A stretch of 64,000 bases of DNA from Chloroflexota bacterium (lineage in GTDB: Bacteria; Chloroflexota; Anaerolineae; Anaerolineales; Villigracilaceae), in NCBI GenBank assembly GCA_029782225.1, contig JAKOVF010000273.1:1-64000 (forward strand), given 5' to 3'. The position numbers and the translations under genes were made by a program. The notes beneath the pieces were generated by a model. The model saw only the letters and a list, made by a program, of their open reading frames with translations. It ran no database searches and was not told the DNA's origin. Shown here piece by piece: positions 7,322 through 16,059 of the stretch; within the stretch, counting starts at the first letter, position 1, and every line of letters begins with the position of its first letter.

Positions 7322-8536
7322 TTACTCGCCAAGCGATTTGAGATATTCACGGATTGCCAGTGCTGCGGAAGCTCCCTCGCCGGTGGCGGCGGCAGCCTGT
7401 TTCGTCGCGCCCGAGCGGACGTCGCCGGCCGCGAATACGCCATCCATGCTGGTCATCATGTTCACGGTTTGGATGAAGCCGCCCGCATCCATTTCGGCTT
7501 TGCCTTTCAATAGATCGTGATTGGGGGTTAATCCAATGAAGACAAAGACCCCGTCATATTTCAGAAGCTTTTCCTGCTTTGAAGCGCGGTCTTCCACCAG
7601 GATAGACTCGAGCCTGTGGTCCCCGCGCAATTCCTTGACAGCGTGGTTGAGAATGACTTGCATATTGTCCTTGCTCGCCACCTTGTCCTGGAGGAATTTA
7701 CTGGCTTTCGGCTGGGGTCCGTTGACGAGGATGTCTACCTGAGATGCAAACTTTGTGAGAAACACGCCTTCTTCAAATCCGCTGTTGCCTCCGCCAACCA
7801 CGAGCACTCTCTTACCCTTGTAAAACGCTCCATCACAGGTGGCGCAAAAATGAACGTTGATGCCAATTAAGTCATCTTCGCCGGGCACTCCGAGCATGCG
7901 ATAACGAGCACCGGTTGCCAGCAGTATGGCCTTTGCCCCGATCTGGTGATTCTCTGAGCCTGTGGTCACACACAGGTATTGTCCATCCCGCTCGATCTCC
8001 GTAACCTCCTGAGCCTGGAGGATCTCCACGCCAAACCTGCGCACCTGCCGTTCCAGGCGTTCGGCGAATTCCGCTCCTGTGATACCTTCATCGAAGCCGG
8101 GAAAGTTGTCGATCGTCTGCGTGATGCCGGCTTGTCCGCCGAGGCCGGCTTTCTCGATGACCAGCGTATCCAATCCCTCGCGTGCCAGGTAAAGAGAGGC
8201 CGTCAACCCCGCGGGCCCGCCGCCGACGATGATCACATCATAGTATTCACGTTCAGCCCTGGTCTGAAGACCAAGCTTGACAGCCAGTTGAGCATTGGAG
8301 GGTTCAACGAGGATTTCCCCATCAGGAAAAATGATCGTGGGAATGATCCGCAGGCCGTTGTTGATCTGCTCTACAAAAGCCACGGCCTTTGTTACTTCAT
8401 CGATATCCACATTCTTATAAGGGATGCGATGTTCGCCGAAGAATTTCTTGGCGCGCTTGCAGTCTGGACACCACGTTGCTCCATAGACTGTAATGACGGG
8501 CGGCTTTAGAGCGAATAAGGACTTCGACCGCGGCAT
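7322..8536 (-). CDS. glutaredoxin-thioredoxin reductase fusion
   Basis: A 404-residue fusion. Residues about 14-92 are a glutaredoxin-like domain with WCPDCKRAKKFF and IPTIIFPDGE. Residues about 99-404 are a complete low-molecular-weight thioredoxin reductase: FAD motif VIIVGGGPAGLTASLYLA, redox pair FCATCDGAF, NAD(P) motif VLVVGGGNSGFEEG and the C-terminal FAD motif GVFAAGDVRS. It should pass electrons from NAD(P)H through FAD to the CATC disulfide and perhaps directly to the fused CPDC site. GGAGG lies 6 bp before the ATG. The next gene downstream is a free-standing copy of the same glutaredoxin domain. Confidence 0.93.
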   Translation of the reverse strand: MPRSKSLFALKPPVITVYGATWCPDCKRAKKFFGEHRIPYKNVDIDEVTKAVAFVEQINNGLRIIPTIIFPDGEILVEPSNAQLAVKLGLQTRAEREYYDVIIVGGGPAGLTASLYLAREGLDTLVIEKAGLGGQAGITQTIDNFPGFDEGITGAEFAERLERQVRRFGVEILQAQEVTEIERDGQYLCVTTGSENHQIGAKAILLATGARYRMLGVPGEDDLIGINVHFCATCDGAFYKGKRVLVVGGGNSGFEEGVFLTKFASQVDILVNGPQPKASKFLQDKVASKDNMQVILNHAVKELRGDHRLESILVEDRASKQEKLLKYDGVFVFIGLTPNHDLLKGKAEMDAGGFIQTVNMMTSMDGVFAAGDVRSGATKQAAAATGEGASAALAIREYLKSLGE

Positions 8537-9387
8537 AGATACCTCCAGAGAAACAGGATACGAGATGGCCTTACATTTGGGGCATTCTTTATCAACTTAG
8601 TGTTCGATTAGAATTTGAAATCAGGAACCTTTTTGCCTTCCAGGACTTCCAAAATGGCGCAGTCTGAATGTAATGTGCCTCAGTCTTCATCGTTTTATAC
8701 AAAGTACTTGAAAACAACTTTTCCCTATAGCATGGAAGGCGTGGAAATATAAATGTCCCGCGTAGATCAAATAAGTGACCATGATCCTAGCCAACCTAAA
8801 CCAAGGGAACCAATGTCAGAGTCTCCCCCAACCGGCGGAGGCAAAACTCCCCCGGCGGATGGATGTGTAGGGGGGTGGTTTCTCATAGAATTAAGTGATT
8901 ATGTATTCATGCCAAGGAGGTAACAGTCCAGTATTCATAGAGTGCTCTGTTAGTAGAATCTTACCAATTAAATATGCTGTCCTTTTCAGAAAAAGTGATT
9001 CAACCGAGCTTGACTTCTTGTGATATTTAGCCTCGTGGCGCATACGCATGACACAGGTGTGAATCCGTTTACCGGGTCGAATGAAGAGTTTCCATGCTGT
9101 CTCTTCTAGACATGTTCATAGTAGTTCCTGACTGATCTCCCTGGTAGCTTTATTTCATAAATCTGTCATAATATCTGTGTTTTCATTTCTGACAAGTCCG
9201 GCCAAATTGAGACGGTTTTGTAACTAACAAAAATGAAAGGTGTGATGTATAATATGACAAGATTCAGTATAATTGTACAAAATTGTATCGTGAGCCTTAT
9301 TATGGATGGTTTATACCGTCCTGATTGGCGTTCATAGCCGGTTCCCGCGAGTATCTTCCTTGAGAAGGGAAATTGGAGCGTCTTCCA
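8537..9387. other. 850-bp intergenic region before the exopolysaccharide locus
   Basis: No convincing gene fills this stretch between divergent genes. It holds one weak small reading frame (8753-8923). A perfect SD-like AGGAGG at 8915-8920 has no start codon after it. Two TATAAT boxes 20 bp apart (9248-9253 and 9268-9273) could be -10 elements for the rightward locus, but neither has a good -35. The long AT-rich end suggests a regulated promoter region and possibly a leader RNA. Confidence 0.5.
8753..8923 (+). CDS. possible 56-residue protein, unrecognised
   Basis: ATG to TAA encodes 56 residues: a polar, Pro/Ser-rich first half (QPKPREPMSESPP), then TGGGKTPPADGCVGGW and a short hydrophobic tail. 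The ribosome site is poor (GGAAGGCG, about 10 bp away). The Gly/Cys segment recalls a modified-peptide precursor, but no maturation or export gene is nearby. It may well be non-coding. Confidence 0.2.
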   Translation: MSRVDQISDHDPSQPKPREPMSESPPTGGGKTPPADGCVGGWFLIELSDYVFMPRR

Positions 9388-10287
9388 ATGAGTGACCTTA
9401 AGAATTCAATCACCGTACTATTCGCTTATGTAATGCTGGTGCTTGGCATTGCAAACATCCAGCAGCTTGAAGACAGCGGTCTGAACTTTACTCCATTGTT
9501 CTTTGTCTTGTTCACTTTGGCCATCCTTCTGGAACTCGTGCTGGTAGGATTTTTATTGAAGCGCGGCGTCCGTATCTCTATTTATTCAGTGCTGCTGATC
9601 TGGGCTGTCGTGTACGGGTTTGTCTGGTATTTTTATTGGCGGGTTGATAAGCCTCTCCTGTCCATGCAGATCCACCTGCTGCAATTTATCCTGCTTGAAT
9701 TGGCCGCAGCGCTTGCCTATGAAGTTGCCAGGCATCTGGGCCATTTGGATATCATCCTGGATGGCCTGACCATCAGTACCTACCCCAATCGCGCGGTGCA
9801 GGTCCATTCCGCGGAAGACCGCATCCAGGCTGAGTTCACACGCGCTCGTCGCTATCACCATCCGTTGTCTTTGCTGGTGCTGCGACTCGAGCGCATCAGC
9901 GAACAGGACACCTGGAAGGATACCGATCCCTTACAGCGCGACATGCTGCATCGTTTTGCGACTGCGAAGGTGAGCCAGATCATCAGCGATCTTTCACGGC
10001 AGACCGATATCATTATCAGTGACCGGGGCGGCCAGTTTGTGATCCTGTGCCCTGAAACTGACCCTGAGAATCTTGCCATCTTTGCGGAACGTATCCGTAA
10101 AGCTGCTTCTGAAAGACTCGGGTCAACGCTGGCATGGGGAAGCGCGACCTTCCCGGATGAGGCGCTCACCTATGAGGACCTGCTGCAGACCGCCCGTCAT
10201 CGTTTTATCACTGAAGATGCGCAGGTGGCAGGGGAGTCTTCAGATGTCGTGGAGATGGACAAAATCATTTCCATTGATCGTGTCTAG
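9388..10287 (+). CDS. membrane protein with degenerate GGDEF domain (putative c-di-GMP receptor)
   Basis: A 299-residue protein. Four predicted membrane segments lie in residues about 5-120, followed by a GGDEF-fold domain (about 140-290). The catalytic GG(D/E)EF is replaced by RGGQF, so cyclase activity is unlikely. The upstream RQTD keeps the RxxD inhibitory-site motif exactly five residues before it, as in active cyclases; in PelD and similar receptors this site binds c-di-GMP. The ATG at 9388 is preferred over an in-frame TTG 15 bp upstream because GGAG is suitably spaced. It is the first gene of the exopolysaccharide locus, so a regulatory role is inferred. Confidence 0.8.
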   Translation: MSDLKNSITVLFAYVMLVLGIANIQQLEDSGLNFTPLFFVLFTLAILLELVLVGFLLKRGVRISIYSVLLIWAVVYGFVWYFYWRVDKPLLSMQIHLLQFILLELAAALAYEVARHLGHLDIILDGLTISTYPNRAVQVHSAEDRIQAEFTRARRYHHPLSLLVLRLERISEQDTWKDTDPLQRDMLHRFATAKVSQIISDLSRQTDIIISDRGGQFVILCPETDPENLAIFAERIRKAASERLGSTLAWGSATFPDEALTYEDLLQTARHRFITEDAQVAGESSDVVEMDKIISIDRV

Positions 10288-10319
10288 AATCGCTTGCGAC
10301 TGTGAGGAGAGCTTTTGTT

Positions 10320-11003
10320 GTGGCTACTTTAGGATCAATTTATCGAAGTGAAGAAAGTTGGATCAGAACATTTGACCCACGGAACCGGCTTTTGACCGGT
10401 AATGCTTATTTAATTGTAAAGCGGGCCACTGACCTCATTCTTGTTATCCTGAGCATGCCTTTATGGCTCCCTGCGCTGGCTGCAGTTGCGCTGCTCATTC
10501 GGATCACATCTCCTGGCGGGCCGGTGATGTTCAAGCAAAATCGCACCGGGAGAAATGGTCACAGATTTGGCATGTATAAATTCCGCACCATGGTGCCCAA
10601 TGCGGAGGAACTCAAGGCGAAGTACGCACACCTTAATGAATTGCAGTGGCCTGATTTCAAGATCACGGATGACCCGCGTGTAACCCCTGTTGGAAAATTC
10701 CTGCGCAAGACCAGTCTGGATGAACTGCCTCAACTCATCAACGTGCTCAAAGGAGATATGAGTCTCGTGGGCCCCCGTCCTACTTCTTTTGGAGCAGAGA
10801 CCTATAAACTTTGGCATACCGAGCGTCTTGACGTGATGCCCGGGATGACAGGGCTATGGCAGATCTTTGGACGGGCAAAACTGGAATTTGATGACCGTCT
10901 GAGACTGGATATTGCCTATATCGAGCGCGCAAGCTGGTGGTTCGATATAAATATACTTTTCTACACTTTTATTGCCGTGATGCAAAAGCGCGGCGCTCAT
11001 TGA
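10320..11003 (+). CDS. initiating sugar-phosphate transferase (WcaJ/EpsL family)
   Basis: About 227 residues. One N-terminal hydrophobic hairpin (about 29-52) precedes the PF02397 catalytic domain: FKQNRTGRNG, MYKFRTM, the conserved DDPRVTPVG-FLRKTSLDELPQL block and MSLVGPRPT, ending with GLWQI. These enzymes move a sugar-1-phosphate from a UDP-sugar to undecaprenyl phosphate, the first step of Wzx/Wzy polysaccharide synthesis. The GTG at 10320 is chosen because AGGAG lies about 10 bp upstream; another in-frame GTG is at 10302. The gene is short for the family (no CoA-binding-like N-terminal domain), as in EpsL-type monofunctional enzymes. Confidence 0.93.
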   Translation: MATLGSIYRSEESWIRTFDPRNRLLTGNAYLIVKRATDLILVILSMPLWLPALAAVALLIRITSPGGPVMFKQNRTGRNGHRFGMYKFRTMVPNAEELKAKYAHLNELQWPDFKITDDPRVTPVGKFLRKTSLDELPQLINVLKGDMSLVGPRPTSFGAETYKLWHTERLDVMPGMTGLWQIFGRAKLEFDDRLRLDIAYIERASWWFDINILFYTFIAVMQKRGAH

Positions 11004-11152
11004 GTCAGGTGTAGCCCTGCTGGTCATCCAGCGCAAAATGGAGTTGCAAGCCTGCCTGGTCGAGGGCTGCGATTCTTGTTTTTTATCTAGCTCCGTCGGT
11101 TATTCGACTTCGTCTTAAGATCGCATCAGTTGGCACAATTTGAATTTGAATC

Positions 11153-12244
11153 ATGAAATTCGCGAAATCTTCTCTTTTATATCTGGGATTACTTCTCATC
11201 ATATTGCTTTTGGTGCTGGCGTATGTGTCAACCCTCCCGGCTGAGATTTCAGCCGCCACTGCGATAGCCGGCTCGACGCCGCAGAACCAGGCTGTCGTAC
11301 CAGACTCGAAAGATGCTTCCTGTTTTCGCCCGTATACGGATGATTCCATCTGGAATACGCCCATTGACTGGAGTAAAGCAAGGATCCATCCACAAAATGA
11401 TGTCATGCTGGCCGCATTTTTCAAAGACACAAGTTGGATCGGTTCAGATCCTACCCAGTTCGCTCCAAATGTGTACTTTGCAACAAATCAGACGCCATTG
11501 GTGGCAGTCAGGCTGCGCCAGAACAGATACCGCGATGCCAGCAATGATGTCAATATCCAGTATGGGTTGCCCGGCGGCGTGATCATGATGCCGATTCCGG
11601 CAGGTGCGGTTCCGGCGCCGGGAACTGATGGCCAGATGGTAGTGGTGAATCTGGACACCGGGGAAGAATGGGGAATCAACAAAGGCGAGATTGACAGCAG
11701 TGGTCAGTGGGTCGTCGGCGGAGCGTACCGGTATAACATCGCGAACTCGGGCCTTCCTCCCGATGGGTTTGGTCAGCGCGGAGGCGGCATTGGTCAACTT
11801 GCCGGAATCGTGCGGCGGTGTGAAGTCGAGCGAGGCTCCATTGATCATGCAGTAACTTTGGCCTACGATTTTCCCTGTACCCCTGAGACCTGCGCGCTAA
11901 ATGGTTGGCCGTCTTCGGCACCCCCGTTCACAACGACGGATGGACGAGGAACCGATACCTACGATATCCCCGAAGGCGCCCGGATTGCGATCCGGCCAGA
12001 GATCACTATGGATCAGATTCACGGGGTGTGCCACGGTATTAAGGGATGTGAAGCCTGGGCGAGAGCGATGCAGGAGTATGGCGGATTTATTGTTGACGAT
12101 GCCGGTCATCCCAAAACCTACGCGGAAGGTGATGCAACCGCCCACTGGGATCCGAAGCTCTGGACTCCAGACATGCTGCATGACATCCCGTCAAACTGGT
12201 ACGTTGTCATTGACTGGAATTTTCCTTCAACAAAGGCTCCATAA
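11153..12244 (+). CDS. secreted or membrane-anchored protein of unknown function
   Basis: A 363-residue protein with an N-terminal hydrophobic segment (about 8-27) that could be a signal peptide or anchor. The rest is soluble-looking: SIWNTPIDWS near residue 65, a GLPGGVIMMPIPAGAVP segment, DGFGQRGGGIGQLAG around 200-215, IDHAVTLAYD, and several cysteines (CTPETC, CHGIKGC). I do not recognise the family. The position between the initiating transferase and a sulfotransferase, with the next ATG immediately after its stop, points to an extracellular step such as trimming or binding the polysaccharide; this is context only. Confidence 0.75.
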   Translation: MKFAKSSLLYLGLLLIILLLVLAYVSTLPAEISAATAIAGSTPQNQAVVPDSKDASCFRPYTDDSIWNTPIDWSKARIHPQNDVMLAAFFKDTSWIGSDPTQFAPNVYFATNQTPLVAVRLRQNRYRDASNDVNIQYGLPGGVIMMPIPAGAVPAPGTDGQMVVVNLDTGEEWGINKGEIDSSGQWVVGGAYRYNIANSGLPPDGFGQRGGGIGQLAGIVRRCEVERGSIDHAVTLAYDFPCTPETCALNGWPSSAPPFTTTDGRGTDTYDIPEGARIAIRPEITMDQIHGVCHGIKGCEAWARAMQEYGGFIVDDAGHPKTYAEGDATAHWDPKLWTPDMLHDIPSNWYVVIDWNFPSTKAP

Positions 12245-13027
12245 ATGAACATAAAAGAACCGATCCTCCATTTGCGCGACTCATTAAATGAATCCTATGA
12301 GAACACGATTCTGCGCGGCTATTTCGGCCTCTTTGGGCATCCCGTGGCAAACCGATTTGCAATCGTTGGGAATGCCCGTACCGGGTCGAATTTTCTTTTG
12401 GATGGATTGAAGACTTCTTCCTGTATAAAAATGTATCACGAAATATTCGCGGAGCATCACCGCGAAAAGGGAAAGGATTTCGAGAAAATCCTTTCGGTAC
12501 TCTATCAAAAGCACGACAAATCGATCTCGATTGTTGGAGTTAAACTCTTTTATAACCATCTCACAGAAGATGAATGGCAGAAATTCCTTTCACACAAGGA
12601 TTTCAAAATTATCCATCTCACCCGTCAAAACCGCTTGAGAACGATTGTCTCTTTGGAGGTTGCCTTCAAAACAGGACAATGGACTAAGTCCAACAAATCC
12701 GTTGCCGCTGGACCAGTTGACAAGCGCATCACCCTGGACCCATCGAATTTGGTACAAAGACTGGCGAAGCTCGAAGCCGATGAGAAACTGGCAAGAGAGC
12801 AATTTAAGGACAGACCGATCCTGGAGGTTGTCTATGAGGAGTTGGTCAGCCAGCCGATAAGTACCTTTCAAAGAATTGGTGAATATCTGGGCGTTTCTGA
12901 TATTGACCCTGGCAAGATCAAACTAACCCGCCAGAATCCTGAGAGCCTCGAGCGCATCATTCTGAACTATGACGATGTGTTCCGGGCGTTAAGTAATACA
13001 AGTTACTCCCGGTATCTTTCAAGCTGA
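12245..13027 (+). CDS. sulfotransferase (Stf0-like)
   Basis: A 260-residue protein. The 5'-phosphosulfate-binding loop is FAIVGNARTGSNFLLDGL (about 38-55) and the 3'-phosphate-binding segment is IIHLTRQNRLRTIVS (about 122-136), the usual two PAPS-contacting motifs. It should transfer sulfate from PAPS to a hydroxyl group, presumably of the exopolysaccharide or a lipid-linked intermediate. It begins right after the upstream stop codon, so co-translation is likely. The closest named family seems to be Stf0, but the assignment within the superfamily is by eye. Confidence 0.82.
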   Translation: MNIKEPILHLRDSLNESYENTILRGYFGLFGHPVANRFAIVGNARTGSNFLLDGLKTSSCIKMYHEIFAEHHREKGKDFEKILSVLYQKHDKSISIVGVKLFYNHLTEDEWQKFLSHKDFKIIHLTRQNRLRTIVSLEVAFKTGQWTKSNKSVAAGPVDKRITLDPSNLVQRLAKLEADEKLAREQFKDRPILEVVYEELVSQPISTFQRIGEYLGVSDIDPGKIKLTRQNPESLERIILNYDDVFRALSNTSYSRYLSS

Positions 13028-13078
13028 GCAAGACTGCGATTAAAGTGCATTATTTGCAACCCTGGAAAGAGAGAGAAA

Positions 13079-14557
13079 ATGGCTATTAGAAGAAGTGACT
13101 TCATATTTGCCTTCATGGCCGTCGCGCTGACGGTCGTAGGCACTCTGGCAATCAGCAACACAGATAGTCGCCTCGGTCTATTCACACTCCTCGGTTTGGC
13201 AGGCGTCATTATGGTCATGAGTATCATAGTCAGTCCGAGCATTGGCGCCTATGTTCTGATCGTTGCCGTATTCACGAACATCTCGAAGCTGTTGGTGGAT
13301 ATGCATTATCCAAGCGTGATCAAGCCCCTGGTGGGTGTGGTGGCGATTGCCATCGCCATTCATTACTCTTACGCCGCGCGTCCGGCCAAAGGTGGTGAAA
13401 AGACCGTCAGCATTCAAACATTCCTTGTTGTGTTCTTTCTGGCGACTGCCATCTCATTCTTGTTTGCCGAAGATCAGGACGTTGCGATGACAAATATCCT
13501 TGACCTGGGGAAGGATATTGTCATTATTTACTGTATCGTTTTTGCGTTGCGACAAACCCAAACGTGGAAACACGCGGCGTGGCTTATGATCATCACCACC
13601 ACGCTGCTCTGTCTTATGGGTTTGTACCAGATCGTGACCCACAACTACACACAAACTTTTATCGGAATGGGTTCAGTTGTGATGCAGCAGGTCCTCGAGG
13701 GCTCTTCCTCATCGTCACCGCGCATTGCAGGTCCGATCAACGCGCCGAATATGTGGGCGCAGGTGGTAGTGGCGGTTATTCCCATTGTTATCTATAGAAT
13801 AATCTATGAGCCGCGGCGCTGGGTCAAGATCGCCTGCATCGTTATACTTGGGATCTTGCTGTTCGAAGTACTCAATACATACAGCCGCGGCGCATTTCTG
13901 GCGCTCGCTGTCGTCTTCCTTTTGATTATGTTAAGTTTCAGGGTTAATCCGCTCATACCCATTGCCGGTGTGACGCTCATGGTGATCGTCTTCCTGGCTT
14001 TGCCGCCGGTCTACAGGCAGCGTTTTGACACCCTTCAGTCCCTCTCGCCTACCGCCCAAAACGGCATTTATCAGGATAATTCCTTCCGAGGCCGGGCGAG
14101 CGAAATGCTGGCCGGTCTATATATGTTTGCGGATCATCCGCTCTTTGGATTGGGGGCGGGAAATTACGAAGTCAACTACCAGGCCTATGCCCAAAAGATC
14201 GGCCTGGAATTCCGTGCTACTGAGCGCCAGGCGCATTCTCTCTACATTCAGATACTATCTGAAACCGGACTGCTGGGCGGCCTCGCTTTCTTTGGCATCG
14301 TTGCCTCACTTTTCGCTGCCCTTGCAAAAACAAGCAAGGCACTCAGCTACACACAATTCCGCGATACCTGGCTGCCATGGATTACATCCTTGCGAATGTC
14401 GCTGATCGGCTATTTGATCACAGCGCTCTTCCTGCATGATGCCTACATTCGCTATTTCTGGATTATTGTGGCCCTTTGTATTTCTGCCATCCGGATTTCG
14501 AGCGAGCTCGTTGAGCAGACGAAACATCATCCCACTTCCTTAGAGGCCCGTCCTTGA
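13079..14557 (+). CDS. O-antigen ligase / Wzy-type polymerase
   Basis: A 492-residue multi-spanning membrane protein with about 11-12 hydrophobic segments. A large loop around 310-385 contains RGRASEMLAGLYMFADHPLFGLG and then RQAHSLYIQILSETGLLGG, the family signature of Wzy_C/O-antigen ligases (conserved H and E-TG). It probably polymerises repeat units on the outer side of the membrane or transfers finished glycan. It overlaps the flippase gene by 4 bp, which supports the Wzx/Wzy reading. Confidence 0.9.
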   Translation: MAIRRSDFIFAFMAVALTVVGTLAISNTDSRLGLFTLLGLAGVIMVMSIIVSPSIGAYVLIVAVFTNISKLLVDMHYPSVIKPLVGVVAIAIAIHYSYAARPAKGGEKTVSIQTFLVVFFLATAISFLFAEDQDVAMTNILDLGKDIVIIYCIVFALRQTQTWKHAAWLMIITTTLLCLMGLYQIVTHNYTQTFIGMGSVVMQQVLEGSSSSSPRIAGPINAPNMWAQVVVAVIPIVIYRIIYEPRRWVKIACIVILGILLFEVLNTYSRGAFLALAVVFLLIMLSFRVNPLIPIAGVTLMVIVFLALPPVYRQRFDTLQSLSPTAQNGIYQDNSFRGRASEMLAGLYMFADHPLFGLGAGNYEVNYQAYAQKIGLEFRATERQAHSLYIQILSETGLLGGLAFFGIVASLFAALAKTSKALSYTQFRDTWLPWITSLRMSLIGYLITALFLHDAYIRYFWIIVALCISAIRISSELVEQTKHHPTSLEARP

Positions 14558-16059
14558 TTACTGAAGCGACAGAGAAAGAGACCCATCGTCATATTGCTGG
14601 AAAGGCATTCCGCGGTGTTATCTGGAATTTCATTGCCTATGGCTTAGGCAAGGGAATTGTCCTGGTTAGCACCGCGATCCTTGCGCGTCTGCTCTCCAAA
14701 ACGGACTTCGGGCTGGTGGCCATCGCCGTCGTGGCGATCAACTATCTGAGCGTGGTGAAAAATCTTGGCCTGGGGGTGGCATTGATTCAGCGCCGTGAAA
14801 ATGTTGACGAGGCTGCCAACACGGTCTTCACGATGAACCTGATCATGGGCATTCTTTTGTCCGCGATCGTTATTCCCCTGGCGCCTCTGCTCGCAGTCTA
14901 TTTCAAAGACCCGGGCGTGACGCCGGTTCTCAGGTGGCTGGGATTGTCCTTTGCTATCAACGCCGTGGGGGAGGTCCATGAAGTATTTTTGATGAGGGAT
15001 CTGAATTACAAGCGGAAACTCATCTCTGACGTAGGCGGGGCTGTTACCAAGGGAGTTGTCGGCATAGGGATGGCGTACTTCGGTTTCGGCGTCTGGTCGC
15101 TTGTTGCTGCACAAATCCTGAGTGGTTTTGTGTCAGTAATCATAGACTGGATCATTGTCCCCTGGCGGCCCAGGTTGACGCTGTATACCAAGCTGATGGG
15201 ACCAATGCTCAAATTTGGCGCGTCTGTCACCGGCATTGACATGATCACCATGCTGACAGATAACCTGGACTACGTGATTGTCGGCCGCGTCTTTGGCCTG
15301 GAGGTGTTGAGCGTCTATACCCTGGCTTATCGGCTGCCAGAGATGCTCCTGATAGGGAATTTGTGGGTAATGGGTGCCGTCATCTATCCGGCTTTTTCAT
15401 CCATTCAGGACAAGATGGATGCCATGCGTCGCGGATTTCTCGCCTCTGTGCGTATTGTGGAATTATTCGCCGTGCCTGTATCGCTGGGACTATTTCTCGC
15501 CGCTGACCCAGTTGTCCGAGTCCTGTTTGGGCCGCAGTGGCTCGATGCCATTCCTGTCCTGCGTATATTGGCTATCTATGCCTGGATGTATTCCATTGGC
15601 TATCACATTGGCAGTGTCTACAAAGCTATTGGCCGCCCGGATATCCTCTTGAAATTGTCCATTCTGTCAGTCATCATTCTTGTCCCATCGCTGTTGGTGG
15701 GCTCCCGCTTCGGCATTATTGGGATTGGCTGGGGGCTGTTATTCGCGATCATCTTTCGACGCATCATTACCATCAACATGGCCATTCGATTTATCCATGT
15801 CACACTTTGGGATATCCTCAGTGAGCTTAAACCTGCGATGCTGGGAGCCATCCCGATGGCCGTGGTCACGCTCGCAGCGTTATACCTTACAACGGACATC
15901 AATCCATTTATCCGTCTTGGAATTGTCGTGCTTTCGGGAGCGGCCAGTTACGTAGGGGCGTTATGGTGGTTTGAAAAGGAGAACCTGCTCCAAATGGTGC
16001 GAATGGTGCTCCAGCGAGGGAAGAATCGTGCGGCAAATGTGGAGGAATTAGCAGCATGA
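14554..16059 (+). CDS. Wzx-type polysaccharide flippase (MOP superfamily)
   Basis: A 501-residue integral membrane protein with about 12-14 segments, opening with AGKAFRGVIWNFIAYGLGKGI as is usual for the RfbX/Wzx/TuaB group. It should flip undecaprenyl-linked repeat units across the membrane. It starts at TTG, overlapping the TGA of the previous gene (TTGA), and ends overlapping the next gene by 4 bp, so it lies in a tightly coupled operon. Confidence 0.92.
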   Translation: MITEATEKETHRHIAGKAFRGVIWNFIAYGLGKGIVLVSTAILARLLSKTDFGLVAIAVVAINYLSVVKNLGLGVALIQRRENVDEAANTVFTMNLIMGILLSAIVIPLAPLLAVYFKDPGVTPVLRWLGLSFAINAVGEVHEVFLMRDLNYKRKLISDVGGAVTKGVVGIGMAYFGFGVWSLVAAQILSGFVSVIIDWIIVPWRPRLTLYTKLMGPMLKFGASVTGIDMITMLTDNLDYVIVGRVFGLEVLSVYTLAYRLPEMLLIGNLWVMGAVIYPAFSSIQDKMDAMRRGFLASVRIVELFAVPVSLGLFLAADPVVRVLFGPQWLDAIPVLRILAIYAWMYSIGYHIGSVYKAIGRPDILLKLSILSVIILVPSLLVGSRFGIIGIGWGLLFAIIFRRIITINMAIRFIHVTLWDILSELKPAMLGAIPMAVVTLAALYLTTDINPFIRLGIVVLSGAASYVGALWWFEKENLLQMVRMVLQRGKNRAANVEELAA

